Assembly: GCA_029532415.1 (NCBI GenBank)
Contig: JAQOTA010000034.1
Span: forward strand, 1-64,000
DNA from: Marasmius tenuissimus
Taxonomy: Eukaryota; Basidiomycota; Agaricomycetes; Agaricales; Marasmiaceae
DNA length: 64,000 bases
Direction: 5' to 3'
Shown: one piece after another, positions 48,531 through 61,023 of the stretch
Position numbering within the stretch: the first letter of the stretch is position 1
How the letters are laid out: the number at the start of each line of letters is the position of its first letter
Position numbers and translations under genes: made by a program
Notes under the pieces: model-generated
Database searches by the model: none
What the model was told of the DNA's origin: nothing
The model's input: only the letters and a program-made list of their open reading frames with translations

Positions 48531-49782
48531 CGCGACTTAGCTCCCGGATCATAAAGGTAAGGGACCAACGCACCAACATACGTTCTTATAAGACATTCAC
48601 TCCGCAAAGCTAGATCGTTCCGCCTTTACAATTCTTCCTGACAGTCTCTTTTCGACTTCTTCCATTTGAGGTAGCAGCCACCACGCCAATCTATTCGTAG
48701 ATCAATACGGAGGGAAACAACCTGGATTCAATTGAGTGTTGTTGACAATCTTACATTGAACTCTCCACCGTTGTCGATCGGAAAGCTACTAGTCAAGCTT
48801 CAAAACCGATCCTAAGCTGAATATGCACTGCAAAGCGTCAATATAACATCTGGGCTTCATGACGATGCGAGCTCACCCGTTTGATTCCATTCCACGCGTC
48901 GCGGTCGAGCCAAAGCTCCGTATGCCAACCTTCACAAGGGGCACTGGCAGTGCTGTCGATGGTACCACCATAACATCTTGTACCTTTCAGTACTTCACTC
49001 GATTGTTTCGATCCAACTCTGACGTGTGTCACAGTCGAGCCAAAGGAACGCCCCAACCTGAAGGGTGACCATTGAATCCCACTGATCATCAGCGAAGCTC
49101 CGAGTGTGCTAGCGTTTTAGTGACAGCTTCAGGAGTGTGAAGGAAGGATCTCGTGACACCTGGTAGATAGGAGCAGGGGCGAAGTTCAGGGCATAGAAAG
49201 AATGTTACGATCTGCAAAAATAGATTGGCAAAGACACGATACTTGCCATGAAGAATGGTTCCACCAAACGCCACACAATTGGAGAGGAGCCAAATAGAAT
49301 CATGGCAAGAGGTCTGGCGGAGGAACCCTTCATTCTCCTTCACTATGAATTTGAACTCGTTTCGTTCTGGACGGCGTTCAAAGCTTTCAGTACGGACGAC
49401 AGAACTTGAGGGAAAGAATGGTTTACCTGGGCCGATAACAGCACTTCCTTATCGTGTATGTATCTAGTGGGTGCCTGCTTAGTCTTGTTGTAGGCACCAA
49501 TGAAGGATCGCGGTCGCTCCTTTCCAAACTGTAGCCACCCGAAGCGAATACTATGAACGTACCTCCTACAAGGATATGTACGGTCAACCATGTTATGGAG
49601 AACAAGGGCGTTATGTTGTGAACTTGGCATCTCGTTGGAGGAAGATGGGTCTTCTAGACTGCCTTAGACTGATTAGAGTAGGCTCGACCAGCCGGTCGAC
49701 TTTGTCGAAATCGTGGATAGTGGTGTGGGAGAGAAGAGAGTCAATAAGCGCCCACCGGCAATCTTTACTTCAAACCATCACC
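48531..49782. other. Region with unassigned minus-strand frames
   Basis: Short minus-strand frames (48838-49089, 49089-49343, 49343-49630) sit in a row, and a hydrophobic segment reads MFSITWLTVHILVGGTFIVFASGG. This could be a decayed membrane-protein gene, but I could not make a convincing exon chain. Confidence 0.3.
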
Positions 49783-51340
49783 ACGATACAATGGTCATAC
49801 GCACGAACGTCCAGCAAGCCCTTTTCACCATCTCCTTGAACAACCACACAGACTTCTCTTCACTCATAAACACGTCGAAGTCTACCTGGAGTTTCATCTT
49901 CACATATCACAGAAACCCAACCATAACTCGCGGCGGAACGGAAAAGAGATTGTGAGAGGCGGCAATTATGGGGCTTCCTTTGGGGAAGCAATATCAGCAG
50001 TGTGTATGTCGATTTTCTTTTGGCGTCTCGACTTCATTCATCATGTAAATGATCCAGCTCGGGTGGTTAACAGCTCGAGCCAGGCGCAATGGATTCCCCT
50101 CGAACGGCCCGTCAATCGTTTTCAACTCCTACGGTTCTCCGACTTTCGAAATACCCCATCGACGTGTCAATATCTTCTACGAAACATTTTGGCCCTTCAA
50201 CTGGCGTGTCTGTTGACTGCTCACTAGCACTCTTGATATCCCAGTGAACCACCGATATCTGTCACGAATACCCCATCAACGCTTTTGCTGAAAGGCCGAC
50301 CGCCAACTTCCTACCTCCGTTTTCATGCATCATGGCCCGAACCAGACATCGAAAGAAAACGCCCAGGCGGCCGTAAACTTCATAATCTCCCGGTCCTGCC
50401 GCTCAACTCACCCATAATCTCGCCTCCATCTTCATCTCAACCCGCACTGGGGATCCCACCATCTTCTGACGACGCGACCGCACACCCCTCCCCATAATGA
50501 AGACGTTCTTCGTCCTTCTGTTACATGGTGTTACACCAGGTGTTGCCCTTTCGCCTTTTGCCACCCGAAATCCGAGGTGAAGGCGCTTGGCAGTGGCGCT
50601 CCTCAACTGTTTCTCTAACCTGGCTCATGCGCCTGGCTTACGCGTATCAACCGGAAATAGAAGCCTTCGAGCCAGCAGCAAAGGATTCATACACAGCCTT
50701 CGACGCCGTCGGGAGGCTTTCGGTAGCCTTTGAGCTCACGGACCCAACAACGCGACCTATCTCCATACCTCGGTGATTTCATCACCACCAGACCCCCCCC
50801 CCCCGTCGATCATGACGACCTCGTGCTACTCATTCCGTCCATTCGCTGGTTTGTCTTTTATTCCCAGCGATTCATCTATCGTCCTAACCGACTTTGGTGA
50901 TGGATTTTGCAGTACGGCAACCTCTCGTCCGCATCGTCTCATAGATTCCAGCATCTCCCGTGTTCGTTCAGGTTGTTCGGTCGGATCACCCCGATACTTG
51001 AACAATTTACTCGACGCCCCTGCTGAAGATGCTCTTCCATCTCACATGGCACGGCGCTAAGCGCCAAACAACGATTCCGAGGGAGTGGATGGCGAGGCCT
51101 CCTAGCTCCCGTTTCGCAGCTTCACACGGCCACAAATCTATCCGACGTCGCGCTGGTAGTACTTGCATACACAGATACATCATGCTTTCCACCCCCTCGG
51201 CGCCTTCATTCCAACCCACCTCCTTCCACTTTCTACTCGTCATCTCGAGCGAGTCTCGAACGATCGTCTAGTCTCCTGCCTCCCCGCAACGAGCAAACAC
51301 TGGTCCACAGCAGCAACCCATATACCTGCTGCTCTCAACT
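49783..51340 (+). pseudogene. Decayed coding block upstream of the NACHT pseudogene
   Basis: Begins with the AAACCATCACCACGATAC repeat shared with 41137. It continues as a 55-codon piece with the pattern VQQALFTISLNNHTDFSSLINTSK, like an F-box-type helical segment, which stops at 49953. Later pieces (about 50525-50780 and 51180-51260) match parts of 41900-42030. No continuous frame can be spliced. It is a second, longer remnant of the block that precedes NACHT gene 1. Confidence 0.45.
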
Positions 51341-51559
51341 ATATCGAACGTTAAATAGTTGTGCAAAACATCAATAACTCGGATCCTCGGCGAAGTGATA
51401 GTCCCGAGCAATTCAGGATATTGCACCTCGGGGTGTTTTGGGCGACACGGTCTTCAATTGTGAGTTGCCCATCGTTACTGTCGATCCAGCGACTTTGTAC
51501 TTACTTTCTTGCAGCTCATCGAGCCATTACTAACGAGGGGAATGTTTCAAAGCGACCCG

Positions 51560-52815
51560 TGAACCCGTCCTCAGAAACATTCACGACTGGACTGTCGGCG
51601 AAGCAGACAATTCGCCATCGCCATGACGATTGCCAAAAGCTTTGAGGCAGAAGGCCGCCTGTTCTCGCCGTTCTTCATCAACCAACATTGAACTCAAAGC
51701 GGAATAGCTCACCTTCTCTCTCACTCGTCGTTTCATGTGATCTTTCCGCCATTATGCCATTATGCCATCCTGCTGAGCAGAGGACCACGGATGGGTAGAG
51801 GCCCGGAAACTCAGGAAGCTCTGGAAAACCCGATCTCAAAAGCTCGCGTTCGGGCCCACTCAGGCTCAGACACAGACATCTCGGCCACCCCACACCGTCG
51901 TCATCAACGGGTTGGATGCGTGTGGCGACGAGCGAACTCAGTTGCACGTCCTCTCCGCTTTTCAATCCGTCTTCCAGGAAGAAAACACTGTCTTCCTACT
52001 ACAATTCCTCGTGGCGATCCTTAGTTTTGGGAAGTGTTCGATACCCGGGCTCTTCGTCGAATCTTGAAAGTCGTCACTTTGAAATATTCTTCTGAACTCG
52101 ATAAAGATGCCATGCGGTGCTACCATCGCCACTTCCGGGGAACCGTTAAGAGCCCTCAACACGTCTGCTCACATCCAGTCATTTCCTCCATGGCCTTCGG
52201 AGGACGACCATCAGTGTCTAGTCTCGATCTGGCGTGGCCATTTACTCATGCATCCAGCGTCGTGAGGTTCGTCAGGCTCGCGGATCGCGAGCCTCTGGAC
52301 CAGTTATGCATATTTTTGGGATATGTTTTCGAACCAACAAAACAAGCTTGATGCTCGGATTGGTGATATCCTCGGACGCTGCTCCTGGCCCCTACGAATA
52401 CTTGCTGTAAGCATGCTTCTTTCGCCCCGCCTTCCATCTTTCCTGGTGCATGGGGTCGCACGGGGGGAGCTCTCGGGTCGTATAATGGTCGTATGGTGGG
52501 TACGAAAACCTTTCTCATGAATCCAGAACTCTGACTTACCTGTTACGCAGCTCCGACCAGCTTAGCAAACACACAACCAACGATCTCCTCACTGGCTGGG
52601 CCGCCTTCTGTATGTTATTTACGAGAAGAAGTCTGTGGTCTGGGATTGGTGTGAGTTGGCCTTGTGGGTGGCGAAACTTGTGAGGACTCCCTTTTTCGTG
52701 ATTTACTCGCTCGGACTGATTGATTGTCATTGCCAGGATGACGTCGATAACCTTTTAAACGAATTTTTGAAGGTTGAATCAGCAGAAGGTATAGTTAGAA
52801 TAAGAGGGGAGGGGT
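51560..52815 (+). pseudogene. Decayed NACHT gene copy
   Basis: Pieces of the NACHT family appear in the right order but in different frames. They are the AIAMTIAKSFEAEG-like helix after a lost P-loop (about 51618-51660), the Walker B text TVVINGLDACGDERTQL (about 51893-51944), DKDAMRCYHRHF (about 52102-52140), PSMAFGGRPSVSSLDLAWPF...VVRFVRLADREPLDQLCIFL (about 52188-52320) and a C-terminal LALWVAKLVRTPFFVIYSLGL...DDVDNL (about 52655-52760). Many indels and stops separate them. It precedes NACHT gene 2 by about 300 bp in the same direction. Confidence 0.8.
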
Positions 52816-52849
52816 AGTCATAGCGAGTAGAGCGGACATACCCATAGAC

Positions 52850-53115
52850 TGTGATTGGATCATGATTGTCCGTACAAACCGTCAGTCGGTGTAGTCGGTG
52901 TATCCAAACATCAATATGTTCCTCTGCACATGACTACAACGTGCTTTCAGCGTTTTTCACCGCTACCACCACCGTCGTTGTCTCACAACGACGTACGACT
53001 TAGCCTCTTCGTCTCCCTCAGCCTTACCAGTTCTGCTCATCCACGAAGGCAACACATTACCAACAAGCCCCTATAAAAACGTCGTTCTCCAGTGCTTTGG
53101 TCGATCCGGCGAGGA
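52850..53115 (+). promoter_or_regulatory. Upstream region of NACHT gene 2, similar to that of NACHT gene 1
   Basis: Aligns along its length with 42541-42764: CATATG or CATACG, then ACAACGTG, then CTACCACCACC, then CTCCCTCAGC, then GCTCATCCA in the same order. It contains TATAAAA at 53072-53078, about 40 bp before the ATG. I did not see this box at the matching place upstream of NACHT 1, so the two copies may differ in expression. Confidence 0.5.
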
Positions 53116-55686
53116 ATGACGTCCACGCACAACATTAACACTGGCCAGGGTTCTCAGAATAACAACCACGCCGGAGCCCTGAACGTGCACTATGGGGATG
53201 GGCAAATAACCCAGGTATCGGGAGGAGAAGTAAATTTTGTAAAGCACGTCAATACGACAGCTTCCAGCCGTGAGTTGCCCATGCCATTTTGTATCGACCA
53301 GAGAATCGAGATGACTCAAGCCTGGTGTCCACCTCATTTCAGCACTCAAAATCCTCTCGGACGCAATCGCTGGAGTGGGAGCGTCTCATAAAGCGGAGCA
53401 ACAGTTCCTCCGAGGGGCGTGTCTCGAGGGAACCCGCGAAAGTTCACTTGCGGCTATTGACGGTTGGGCTTCGGCAAAGGGACCTGAGGCTTCCCCGATA
53501 CGTTGGCTGTCAGGTTCCGCCGGAGTTGGAAAATCTGCAATTGCCCTGTCCGTCGCTAAGTCTTTTGAGGACCGGGGCCTTCTATCCTCTTCATTTTTCT
53601 TCTTTCGAACCGACCCGAAACGCAACACCCCATCTGCCCTCGTACTCACCATCGCCTATGAACTTGCCATTACAACTCCCCTCATGCGAAATTTCATCGA
53701 ACAGAGGGTCTCGGCAGACCCAAGAATTTTGGAAGCCAGTCTAGAACAACAGTTCCACGAGCTGATCATTGCACCAAGCCTAATATGGAGCAGGCAAAGA
53801 TCCTTGTGGGGTGCCCCAGTTGTTCCTAACATCATTGTCATTGACGGAATAGACGAATGTGGCGATGAAAAGACCCAGCTGCGCATCCTCTCCATCATCC
53901 AATCCATCTACCGAAATACACCCCACTTTCCACTGCGATTCTTGATTTGCAGTCGCCCAGAAGCTTGGATTTGCGAAGCCTTTGATACTGGTCTTCTGTG
54001 CCAGCTCACCAGATTTGTGTGTCTGGATAACGACGAGTCTGCGGATAGTGATATCAACCGGTATTATCTTCACCACTTCGAGAAGATTGCCGCCAGCCGA
54101 GGGTGTCGTCAGATCAGGTTCCCAAACCCGTGGCCTTCCAAGAAGGACCGTCAAACTCTGGTTGGGAGATCCTCCGGTCAATTTGTGTATGCATCGACAC
54201 TCGTCAAGTTCATCGAAGGCACATATGATCACCCAATTGAGCAGCTTCGTATCATTCTCGACGGCGCTGGGAAGCTCTCCATGTCTCCATACCACGACCT
54301 CGATTGTCTCTACCAAGTTATACTGAGAGCAAACCCCGTTCGAGAGGAACTCATCCTCATCCTCGCGTCTATTATCATACTTCCCGAACATGAGGTGGCA
54401 CCAACTCCGGCAGTGATTGAGGGGGTACTGGGACTGCCCTCCGGACAAGTAACTCTGACGTTACGAGGAATGTACTCGGTGCTGAAAATCGGTGACTGGA
54501 CAGAGGACATTGAACTATACCACACTTCTTTCCAGGATTATCTGGTTGACTGCACGAGGTCACACATTGACATGGCTGCACAGAAATATACTATTGCGCG
54601 TCGGTGGTTACAGAGTGTTTCAATTGATAGGCTGCGCAATTTGAGGTGCGAGTCTGGCTACTGCTCACTCGAGGGCTTGCTCGCACGTAGCACTTACCCA
54701 CGCACTTACAGTGATGAACAATTAAATGATAATAATTGCTTTGATGGTTTGGGATGGATACCCCTTTGCACGTCGATCCCTCAACCCACCCGGGATCTGT
54801 TGGATGGCCTATGGAGTGTTGATTTGGCTGCTGTCTTCGTGACCACGTCGTATTTAGATTTTGACCTTCGGTCTTGGACAGACTTGTTCAAGCACTTGAC
54901 GCTCTGGGTGTGGAAATATGTGAGTGTTGCTGTCTACTACTTTTCTTTCGTTGCTCTGAAAAGTATCCAAGTTATTCCAACCCTGTTGTGCGGCAGACGA
55001 GGTGGATCTCGTAGAGGCTCTAATGCACAGACTACGAGAGATCCCAAGGTGTTTCCATCTTGAATGGCGTCCAGGTGTTGGACCACTTGAACGTGAAACC
55101 ATATACGCAATTGTTCAATATGCCACGGAATGCCCAGCAGAAATCAGCTGCATTGATTGGGATCACCACCCTGTCCTCTCCGAATGTCATTGTGACCTCT
55201 CGGGAGAAAACGAGACGTACGATCCAAAGCACGTTGCATACCAGGATGCCTGTATGGAATATGCCAAGACTCTTACCTCCAACCTTACTGAGTTGACCCG
55301 AGGCAATAAGAAAGAGGCAGACTCTGATATCGAGTTGGAGTGGATTTTTCGCAACTTGGTGGAGTCAGCACTCCTGAAGCACTGTCGTCTCGGTACGGAG
55401 CTGATTTTGCTCTGTCGGACATTCTTGGAACTCGTAAACGGTTACCCGTCTGTATTTGATCAGGTTGAAGGTGAAGAGAGGAAGAGAGGAAGGGCAAATC
55501 TGCTTGAGTGGATCGAGGTGAGGGTGGTTCATTCTGGGTTCAAATTCTCCTCGTCGTTTTATTGTATCAGATTTGACAAATCCTCTTTCTTGATAGACAT
55601 TCCCGGAGAAATACACTGAAGAACGCGAAACTCTCAAAGCCCAAGTGCTTGGATTGCCATGGAAAGGAGAAGAAGAGGACACATAG
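53116..55686 (+). CDS. NACHT-domain NLR-like protein 2
   Basis: Paralogue of NACHT 1. Exons 53116-53269, 53343-54919, 54972-55517 and 55597-55686 sum to 2367 nt (788 aa). Exon 1 is almost entirely the Gly/Asn-rich motif (NINTGQGSQNNNHAGALNVHYGDGQITQVSGGEVNF). The NACHT domain has Walker A GSAGVGKSAIA, Walker B NIIVIDGIDECGDE, then RFLICSRPEAWI, LVGRSSGQFVYAS and LYHTSFQDYLVD. The C-terminal module has HCDLSGENETYDPKHVAYQDACMEYAK and ends FPEKYTEERETLKAQVLGLPW. It lacks the 45-residue repeats of NACHT 1. At intron 2 the acceptor used by NACHT 1 has changed from CCAG to CCAA; an AG nine bases upstream (54970-54971) keeps the frame and adds three residues. CpG content is normal throughout. Confidence 0.92.
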
Positions 55687-58600
55687 TAAGGGATTCAGAC
55701 GTGTTCCGTATCACGACTTTGGTCTTGGATTTATCGGACGTTGGTTTGCGGCAGCGGCTTGATGGTAGCGAGTAACCAATAGATAAGTAGGATCACCGGG
55801 CTACACACCATGTCAGATAGACCTGTAACCGATCCTTCAATGACGATGGCAAGCATTTATTGAAGAGAATCGCCATAACTTGCGAAGAGAATTTGGCATT
55901 TGGCGCATCAGGACCAATGGCATCTTCACAGCGTCCGAGGACGATGAAGGTCAAGATATCCCGGTGGTGCTATTTCTACTAGAAAAGTTCGCTTCGGGCC
56001 CTTTTGGTAACGTACAATTATTGAGGACTATTGTCGTCTGCTGGTGCTCACAAGACCGATTTCTCTCCGACTTGTAGCACGTCGAAAAAAATAGTCCATA
56101 AGACCCTTCTTCGCTCGAACGTATCTAGAAGTAGTAAACGATTGATCGGATAGGTTCCGTGACGAGGAAAGTTTGGTGGGTATTAATGAGTAACGTAGGG
56201 TATCACGAATGGCATCGACGACTTCGAGATGAGGTTGGAGGTATGAACGGAGAGCCCAATACTTGAGCTAGATAATAGATTCGAACCAATAGCCAAAATG
56301 CGGATCATGTCTCGTACTGGCCACAATCAAGCATGTCACACACCACCATCCCTTCAACACTCTCCACCCAGTGCACCACCAAAATCACCTCGGCGACCGT
56401 AATGATTCCCAGTATCTTCGAGTTGGATGGTAGTCATTGGCTTGATTACATAGAATGACTGGTGCTCGTCAACGCCTCTGGCTCTCCGACGACAAAGAAA
56501 GAGTCGTGATCCAAGGTTTGGTATTCAGCCCGACTCCCTGTCCTGCATTGACCGAGGGTGGCAGGGTTCCAGCATGCAGTCAGTGAATAGCGAAACACAA
56601 CGATTGAGGCGAGGCGTCATCGGACTACTCTACAAGGACAATGAAGTCAGCTTGCGCCGGTGTATAAGAAAATGTACAGCTGGAATGAAGGAAGCCAACG
56701 AAAGAATAGAGGCGTACAGACGACCATACTCGTGGATACGCAACGATGAAATCGATGGGGAGATTAGAGTGAAACAGAAGTCATGAGCACACAAGCACTC
56801 ACATCGTGGACATCTCGACCGGACTGCCATGTTTATCATCTTCTTTAACGCCCCGGGCCCCACCTCCTCAACGCGCTTCCCTTCCAAAGCACCCTGGCCA
56901 CGCCTCGTTTTTGGCGCGACGTGGCTGGGTATCCATTGACTCTTCACTGTTCCTGGAGAACAAAAAGCACGATAAATATCAAGACCGTTTCTGAGTGGTG
57001 GAAAAGGAGGAAACGGAGTGAGAATGGAGGATTGTGAAAACGAGGAAAACCGGTTACCGACCTCAGAGCATCCACCGAACTGTAATCAACAGACTCGGTC
57101 GATCGAGTCTTCACGCGTGAGCTGTGATTTGGCTGCGATGGTGGTCGAAATGAAAAGTTTTCGCTTTTATAAGTGCCCATGGGCCGCGCTTCTTTTCCGA
57201 CTACCACAACCCGACCTCGACAACAATTCCGCCAAAGTTGAAGGAGTAGGGAATACAGCTCACACAAAATCATCTAGAGCTTGAGCCCACTGGAAACTGG
57301 CCTATAGTTCGCGTTATCAAGATCAACCTGAACCCAGTACTGATTTCAGTCTTAGATCGCCCTTTGTCGCGTCTTGAACTTGAAGTTACTGTGTCCAGCG
57401 CAATTTTTCATGGGTTGCATCTGCAGAGACATCGTAGACCAGTGATGCCTCTCAAGAACGTTGACTTTTGGTAACGGGATTTACATCTCTCAGGGCACAT
57501 AACTTGGGTTCCTCTCCATTTTCCTCCTAGGACGAAAATAACATATCCGACCCGGTGTCTCCCCAGAAGACCCCATCATTCATCTGTCACCTTGCTCGAG
57601 CCTCCAATCAATTCAACCAACTCGAAACACCTCAACTATCCGGTTTACATGCCCCTTCAATCTCTGTCGATACGATAAAACAAGCCTCTCGATATTCTAC
57701 CTTCCGTGCCACCAGCTTCTTCGTCATCGAATCGCAAGACCGTCACAATTTTCGACTCCGTTAATCCGCTTATGAAGACAGCTCGTTTGACAGCGTCTGT
57801 CGATAGTAGTGGTCCTTGCAGGTTCATCTTTTGCGAATAGGCAACAGATGCACGCGAAGAGGACAGCGCGCTCGGACCCTTCCCAATAACAATGCTTCTC
57901 GCCCTCTATCATCTCTCCCGTCATACTTGAGCGCAGCTATATGGACTAGCCAGAATCTCCGCATAATCCCCGTCGTCGATCCGCCCATCCGAGCGGTTTG
58001 GTTGGTCCAACGCCCTTCCGACGAATCCTCGCTCCTTACCGTGAACACTTCGAGATACACTAGGAACAACTCTAGCTCATCGATCATTCTCCACCGCGAC
58101 AACGAACTACGTTGAATCGAGTTGAATGCGAAGAGAGAAGCAGTGGTCAGGCTGCTATATCCCACGTTTCTTTCGTAATGAGTCTTACAGGCCCCACCTA
58201 TTTCCTATCTCTCATCTCAAACAAGTCCGCGCTCCTCGTCTGTTGCTCGAAACCGAGGATTGCAGAGATAGTCCGTTTTGGGCGACCGATTCGTCGATAT
58301 CTCTTTCACTGGATGATATTTGCAGTTTGCGGACGGTTTCGGCGGCAGCGGCTACTCTATACTTTCTTTCTCGTTGATCAGACCGACCCGGAGTGCCATC
58401 CAACCTGGTGTGTGTCGTGTTGGTCAGGACTAGAAAGCTTCTTGGGCGGTCTTGTTTCCAATCTATTACTCATGCACCGCCTCGTTTAGTGCCTCGAACC
58501 ATTGAAACAGAACGGGACATAAAAGTTCATTTCCCACAGGACCATCGCCTCGTATATTCTGTCACATTTTCACGGGCCTCGAGCAACGACTCCTTCCCTG

Positions 58601-58706
58601 TATTATGTCACTGCTTGGTATATAAAGAACACTCATTTGATACCGAGTGCGATTTGAGTGCTGATCTTCACTTATCACCTTCCTCGCGCTTGACGCACAG
58701 CCCACC
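55687..58706. other. Region with unassigned plus-strand frames
   Basis: About 3 kb. Between 57550 and 58500 several overlapping short plus-strand frames contain plausible peptide text (for example AAIWTSQNLRIIPVVDPPIRAVWLVQ and YRPHLFPISHLKQVRAPRLLLE). I could not connect them with GT-AG introns into one frame or recognise a family. A decayed or unusual gene is possible there. 55690-57500 shows nothing. Confidence 0.35.
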
Positions 58707-61023
58707 ATGGCCTATGATCCCTCCATTTCCGACAAATGTTCTTCTCCCAGCGAGATATCGCGCCTTGTCGCCGACTCTTCTCAAAGCAGCTACAGACAGA
58801 CTGGAACACAATACATCAACTTTGGTAGAGATCAAAACATCAACACCGGATCCGGTACTCTCGTCGTCAACCACAGTTGTACGTTAGCTCTCCAAGCTCC
58901 CGACTACATATCAAACTGAGATCTCTGAACGGTGTGCTCTAGATGCTGGGGCGACCGTCACGATTTTTCATGGGGATCAAATCATTTCGGAGGAAGGGAA
59001 CATGAAGCGAACTGAGTACGACGAGGTGAATGAGCACGTAAGAACCACTGGCATGACACAAGACTGACCGAAGCGATAGTTTCACAGCGTCATACGAGGA
59101 GCGATATACAAGAAAGAAGACCTCGGCATCGCTTTCTATCCTAGGAGGTCTACGGATGCAACCATACAATCTCCCTCCGACTCTCAACTTGCTAGACGGC
59201 GGCTCAAGGCTGATAGATGGATATACACTGCTGAATTGAATCAAGAGCTGGGTAAGGACTTCACAGTGATGTCGTATAGTGGACCGGATGCGCAAAAGGT
59301 AAGCTTTGGTTGGGATTCTCGGGGCCATTTACCGATCATCATATGGTAGGCTTTCGAGGAGGATTTTTTGATTTATTCGAAATTACAGTAAGTTGGCTCG
59401 AGACCTCCGCTCGTAGACGTTGTAATACAAGGACCGGAATGGGATAGTTCATTCACGTTCCAACTGTACGGGCATAACCGATCGGAGATCCCATCCCTCA
59501 TCTTTTGGAAGGGTACGTTTCCGCGCCGCTCATTGCTACGCGCGTGTTTCTGATTGAACCAAATGTAGTGCTTCTACCAGCAGCAACATTCAGTACCGAC
59601 TTGGGATTTTGGGGCAAAGTCTATATCAGAGCGTTGAGAGTACGTATTCCTATGCCGATTGCTTCGGTATGTACTCACCACAGGAAAACTTCGACAGGAC
59701 CAACACCATTGTCAAGACCATGAGCTCTGGCTTGATGCTGAGAAGGGGACTATTTGTCGTGGCCCTAAGGGACCATATCATGAACCATTTGCCCCCTCAA
59801 GCATGTCCAGTTATGCTAGCCTCCCAAGTCTCGCCGAACTTCTGCAGGAGGATACCTCTCTGCGTTTCTGGGCAAGTTTGAAGGCGGAAGACGTTGACAG
59901 GGAAGTTGTTCATGAGATTCTGCAGCCGTGGCGATGCGATCCAGACAGACCTGTGATTGAGCCTACTGTGTTTCAGGCTTGGAAATTTGAGGATGGGGAC
60001 GACAGAGTGGGGGTCGACGAGAAGATAGCGGTTGGACACGTATTATGGACGAGTTGGTCAGGCGCGCTTGGTGAGAGGGAGGTGTTCGAATCTAGACCTG
60101 GCGGGCTGACGAGGTTAGTCCCCGGGAACTTCCAATACGGTGTGCTCGGGTGTGACTAATGGACTGCAGATTCGTACTACGCCACAACCCGCACCGCCAT
60201 TGTAGGATCAGGTTGGCTCAGGACGAGTGGGAAGAGCGCCGTGCCTGGGTAACACAGGCCTTTTGTGTCCTGCACGCTCGTGGGGTCTCCAAGAAGGGCG
60301 ACGTCAACATTGACGACTCGTTTGGTATGGCCACGCCTATTTCCCTCTCGCACCGTACCCTATTTCTTCACTAACACCTCGAATCAGAGATTCACACACC
60401 CGGACTCACGTTACAAGGAATAGTCGAATGCAAGCCTGAAGCAGAACGCCCCCTCTTGACCAGCATTTACCTCTTCCTCCGTTCACCCTCTCCATCTACT
60501 CCCACTACATCCTGTACAACCGGTTCATTTCATTTCTGGTCTTTGGAGCCCACCGGCCAACATCCCCTTCCAGAAGATGAATGCACTCGGCTCGGATTAC
60601 CAACCAAGCTAGAATTCGAAGTGTGCAACTCAAAAGTCAGCTCTTGGGATACCGAAGCGTATACCCGGATGTATCGGTATCAGCTCGCCAGAGGGTTCGA
60701 CCCGAGAACACTAGAATTCTCTCGATGGTGTGGATATCAGTGCACATTCCGAGTGGTCGATGATGACTCCGATCGGTTTGAGGAAGTCTCCGGTACGTTT
60801 TCTTCCGGTCACAGTGCCGAATGGTACGAGCTCAGTGCCAAAACCTGGTTTCTAGAAGCAAGCGATGATAACAGTGAGTATTCTCCTTTGATTTTCCTCT
60901 TCTCAGAACACCAAACTCGCTACACTAGAAACCGGAACGCTCTGGGGTAGACTGTCCGCGTCCATGCCTTCGTGGTCGTATAGTACATCGGAGGACTCGG
61001 ATATTTCTGTCGTCAGTTTGTAA
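58707..61023 (+). CDS. Non-NACHT protein sharing the NLR N-terminal Gly/Asn motif
   Basis: Ten exons: 58707-58878, 58943-59025, 59080-59298, 59350-59387, 59448-59512, 59569-59639, 59698-60113, 60170-60324, 60388-60873 and 60929-61023. They sum to 1800 nt (599 aa). The N-terminus holds QTGTQYINFGRDQNINTGSGTLVVNHSYAGATVTIFHGDQI, the same kind of motif as exon 1 of the NACHT genes. After it comes an abundant but uncharacterised mushroom domain: EFHSVIRGAIYKKEDL, a WIYTAELNQE...FTVMSYSGPDAQKAFEEDFLIYSKL stretch recalling the N-lobe edge of a kinase-like fold, FWGKVYIRALR, CRGPKGPYHEP, then long exons with WCGYQCTFRVVDDDSDRFEEVSGTF. No kinase catalytic residues are visible. It stands between NACHT 2 and NACHT 3, convergent with the latter. 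A partner or effector role is inferred only from context and the shared motif. Confidence 0.8.

Noticed and set aside
54960..54990. NACHT gene 2 as a pseudogene because the expected acceptor is CCAA
   Set aside because: An AG nine bases upstream restores the frame, and all four exons sum to a multiple of three with no stop.
60874..60906. 33-nt intron near the end of the 58.7-kb gene
   Set aside because: Too short to be credible. A 55-nt intron with the same donor (60874-60928) gives a longer sensible C-terminus and a total divisible by three.
58707..61023. A protein kinase
   Set aside because: Some text recalls a kinase N-lobe region, but no Gly-loop, catalytic HRD or DFG motif is visible in the spliced protein.
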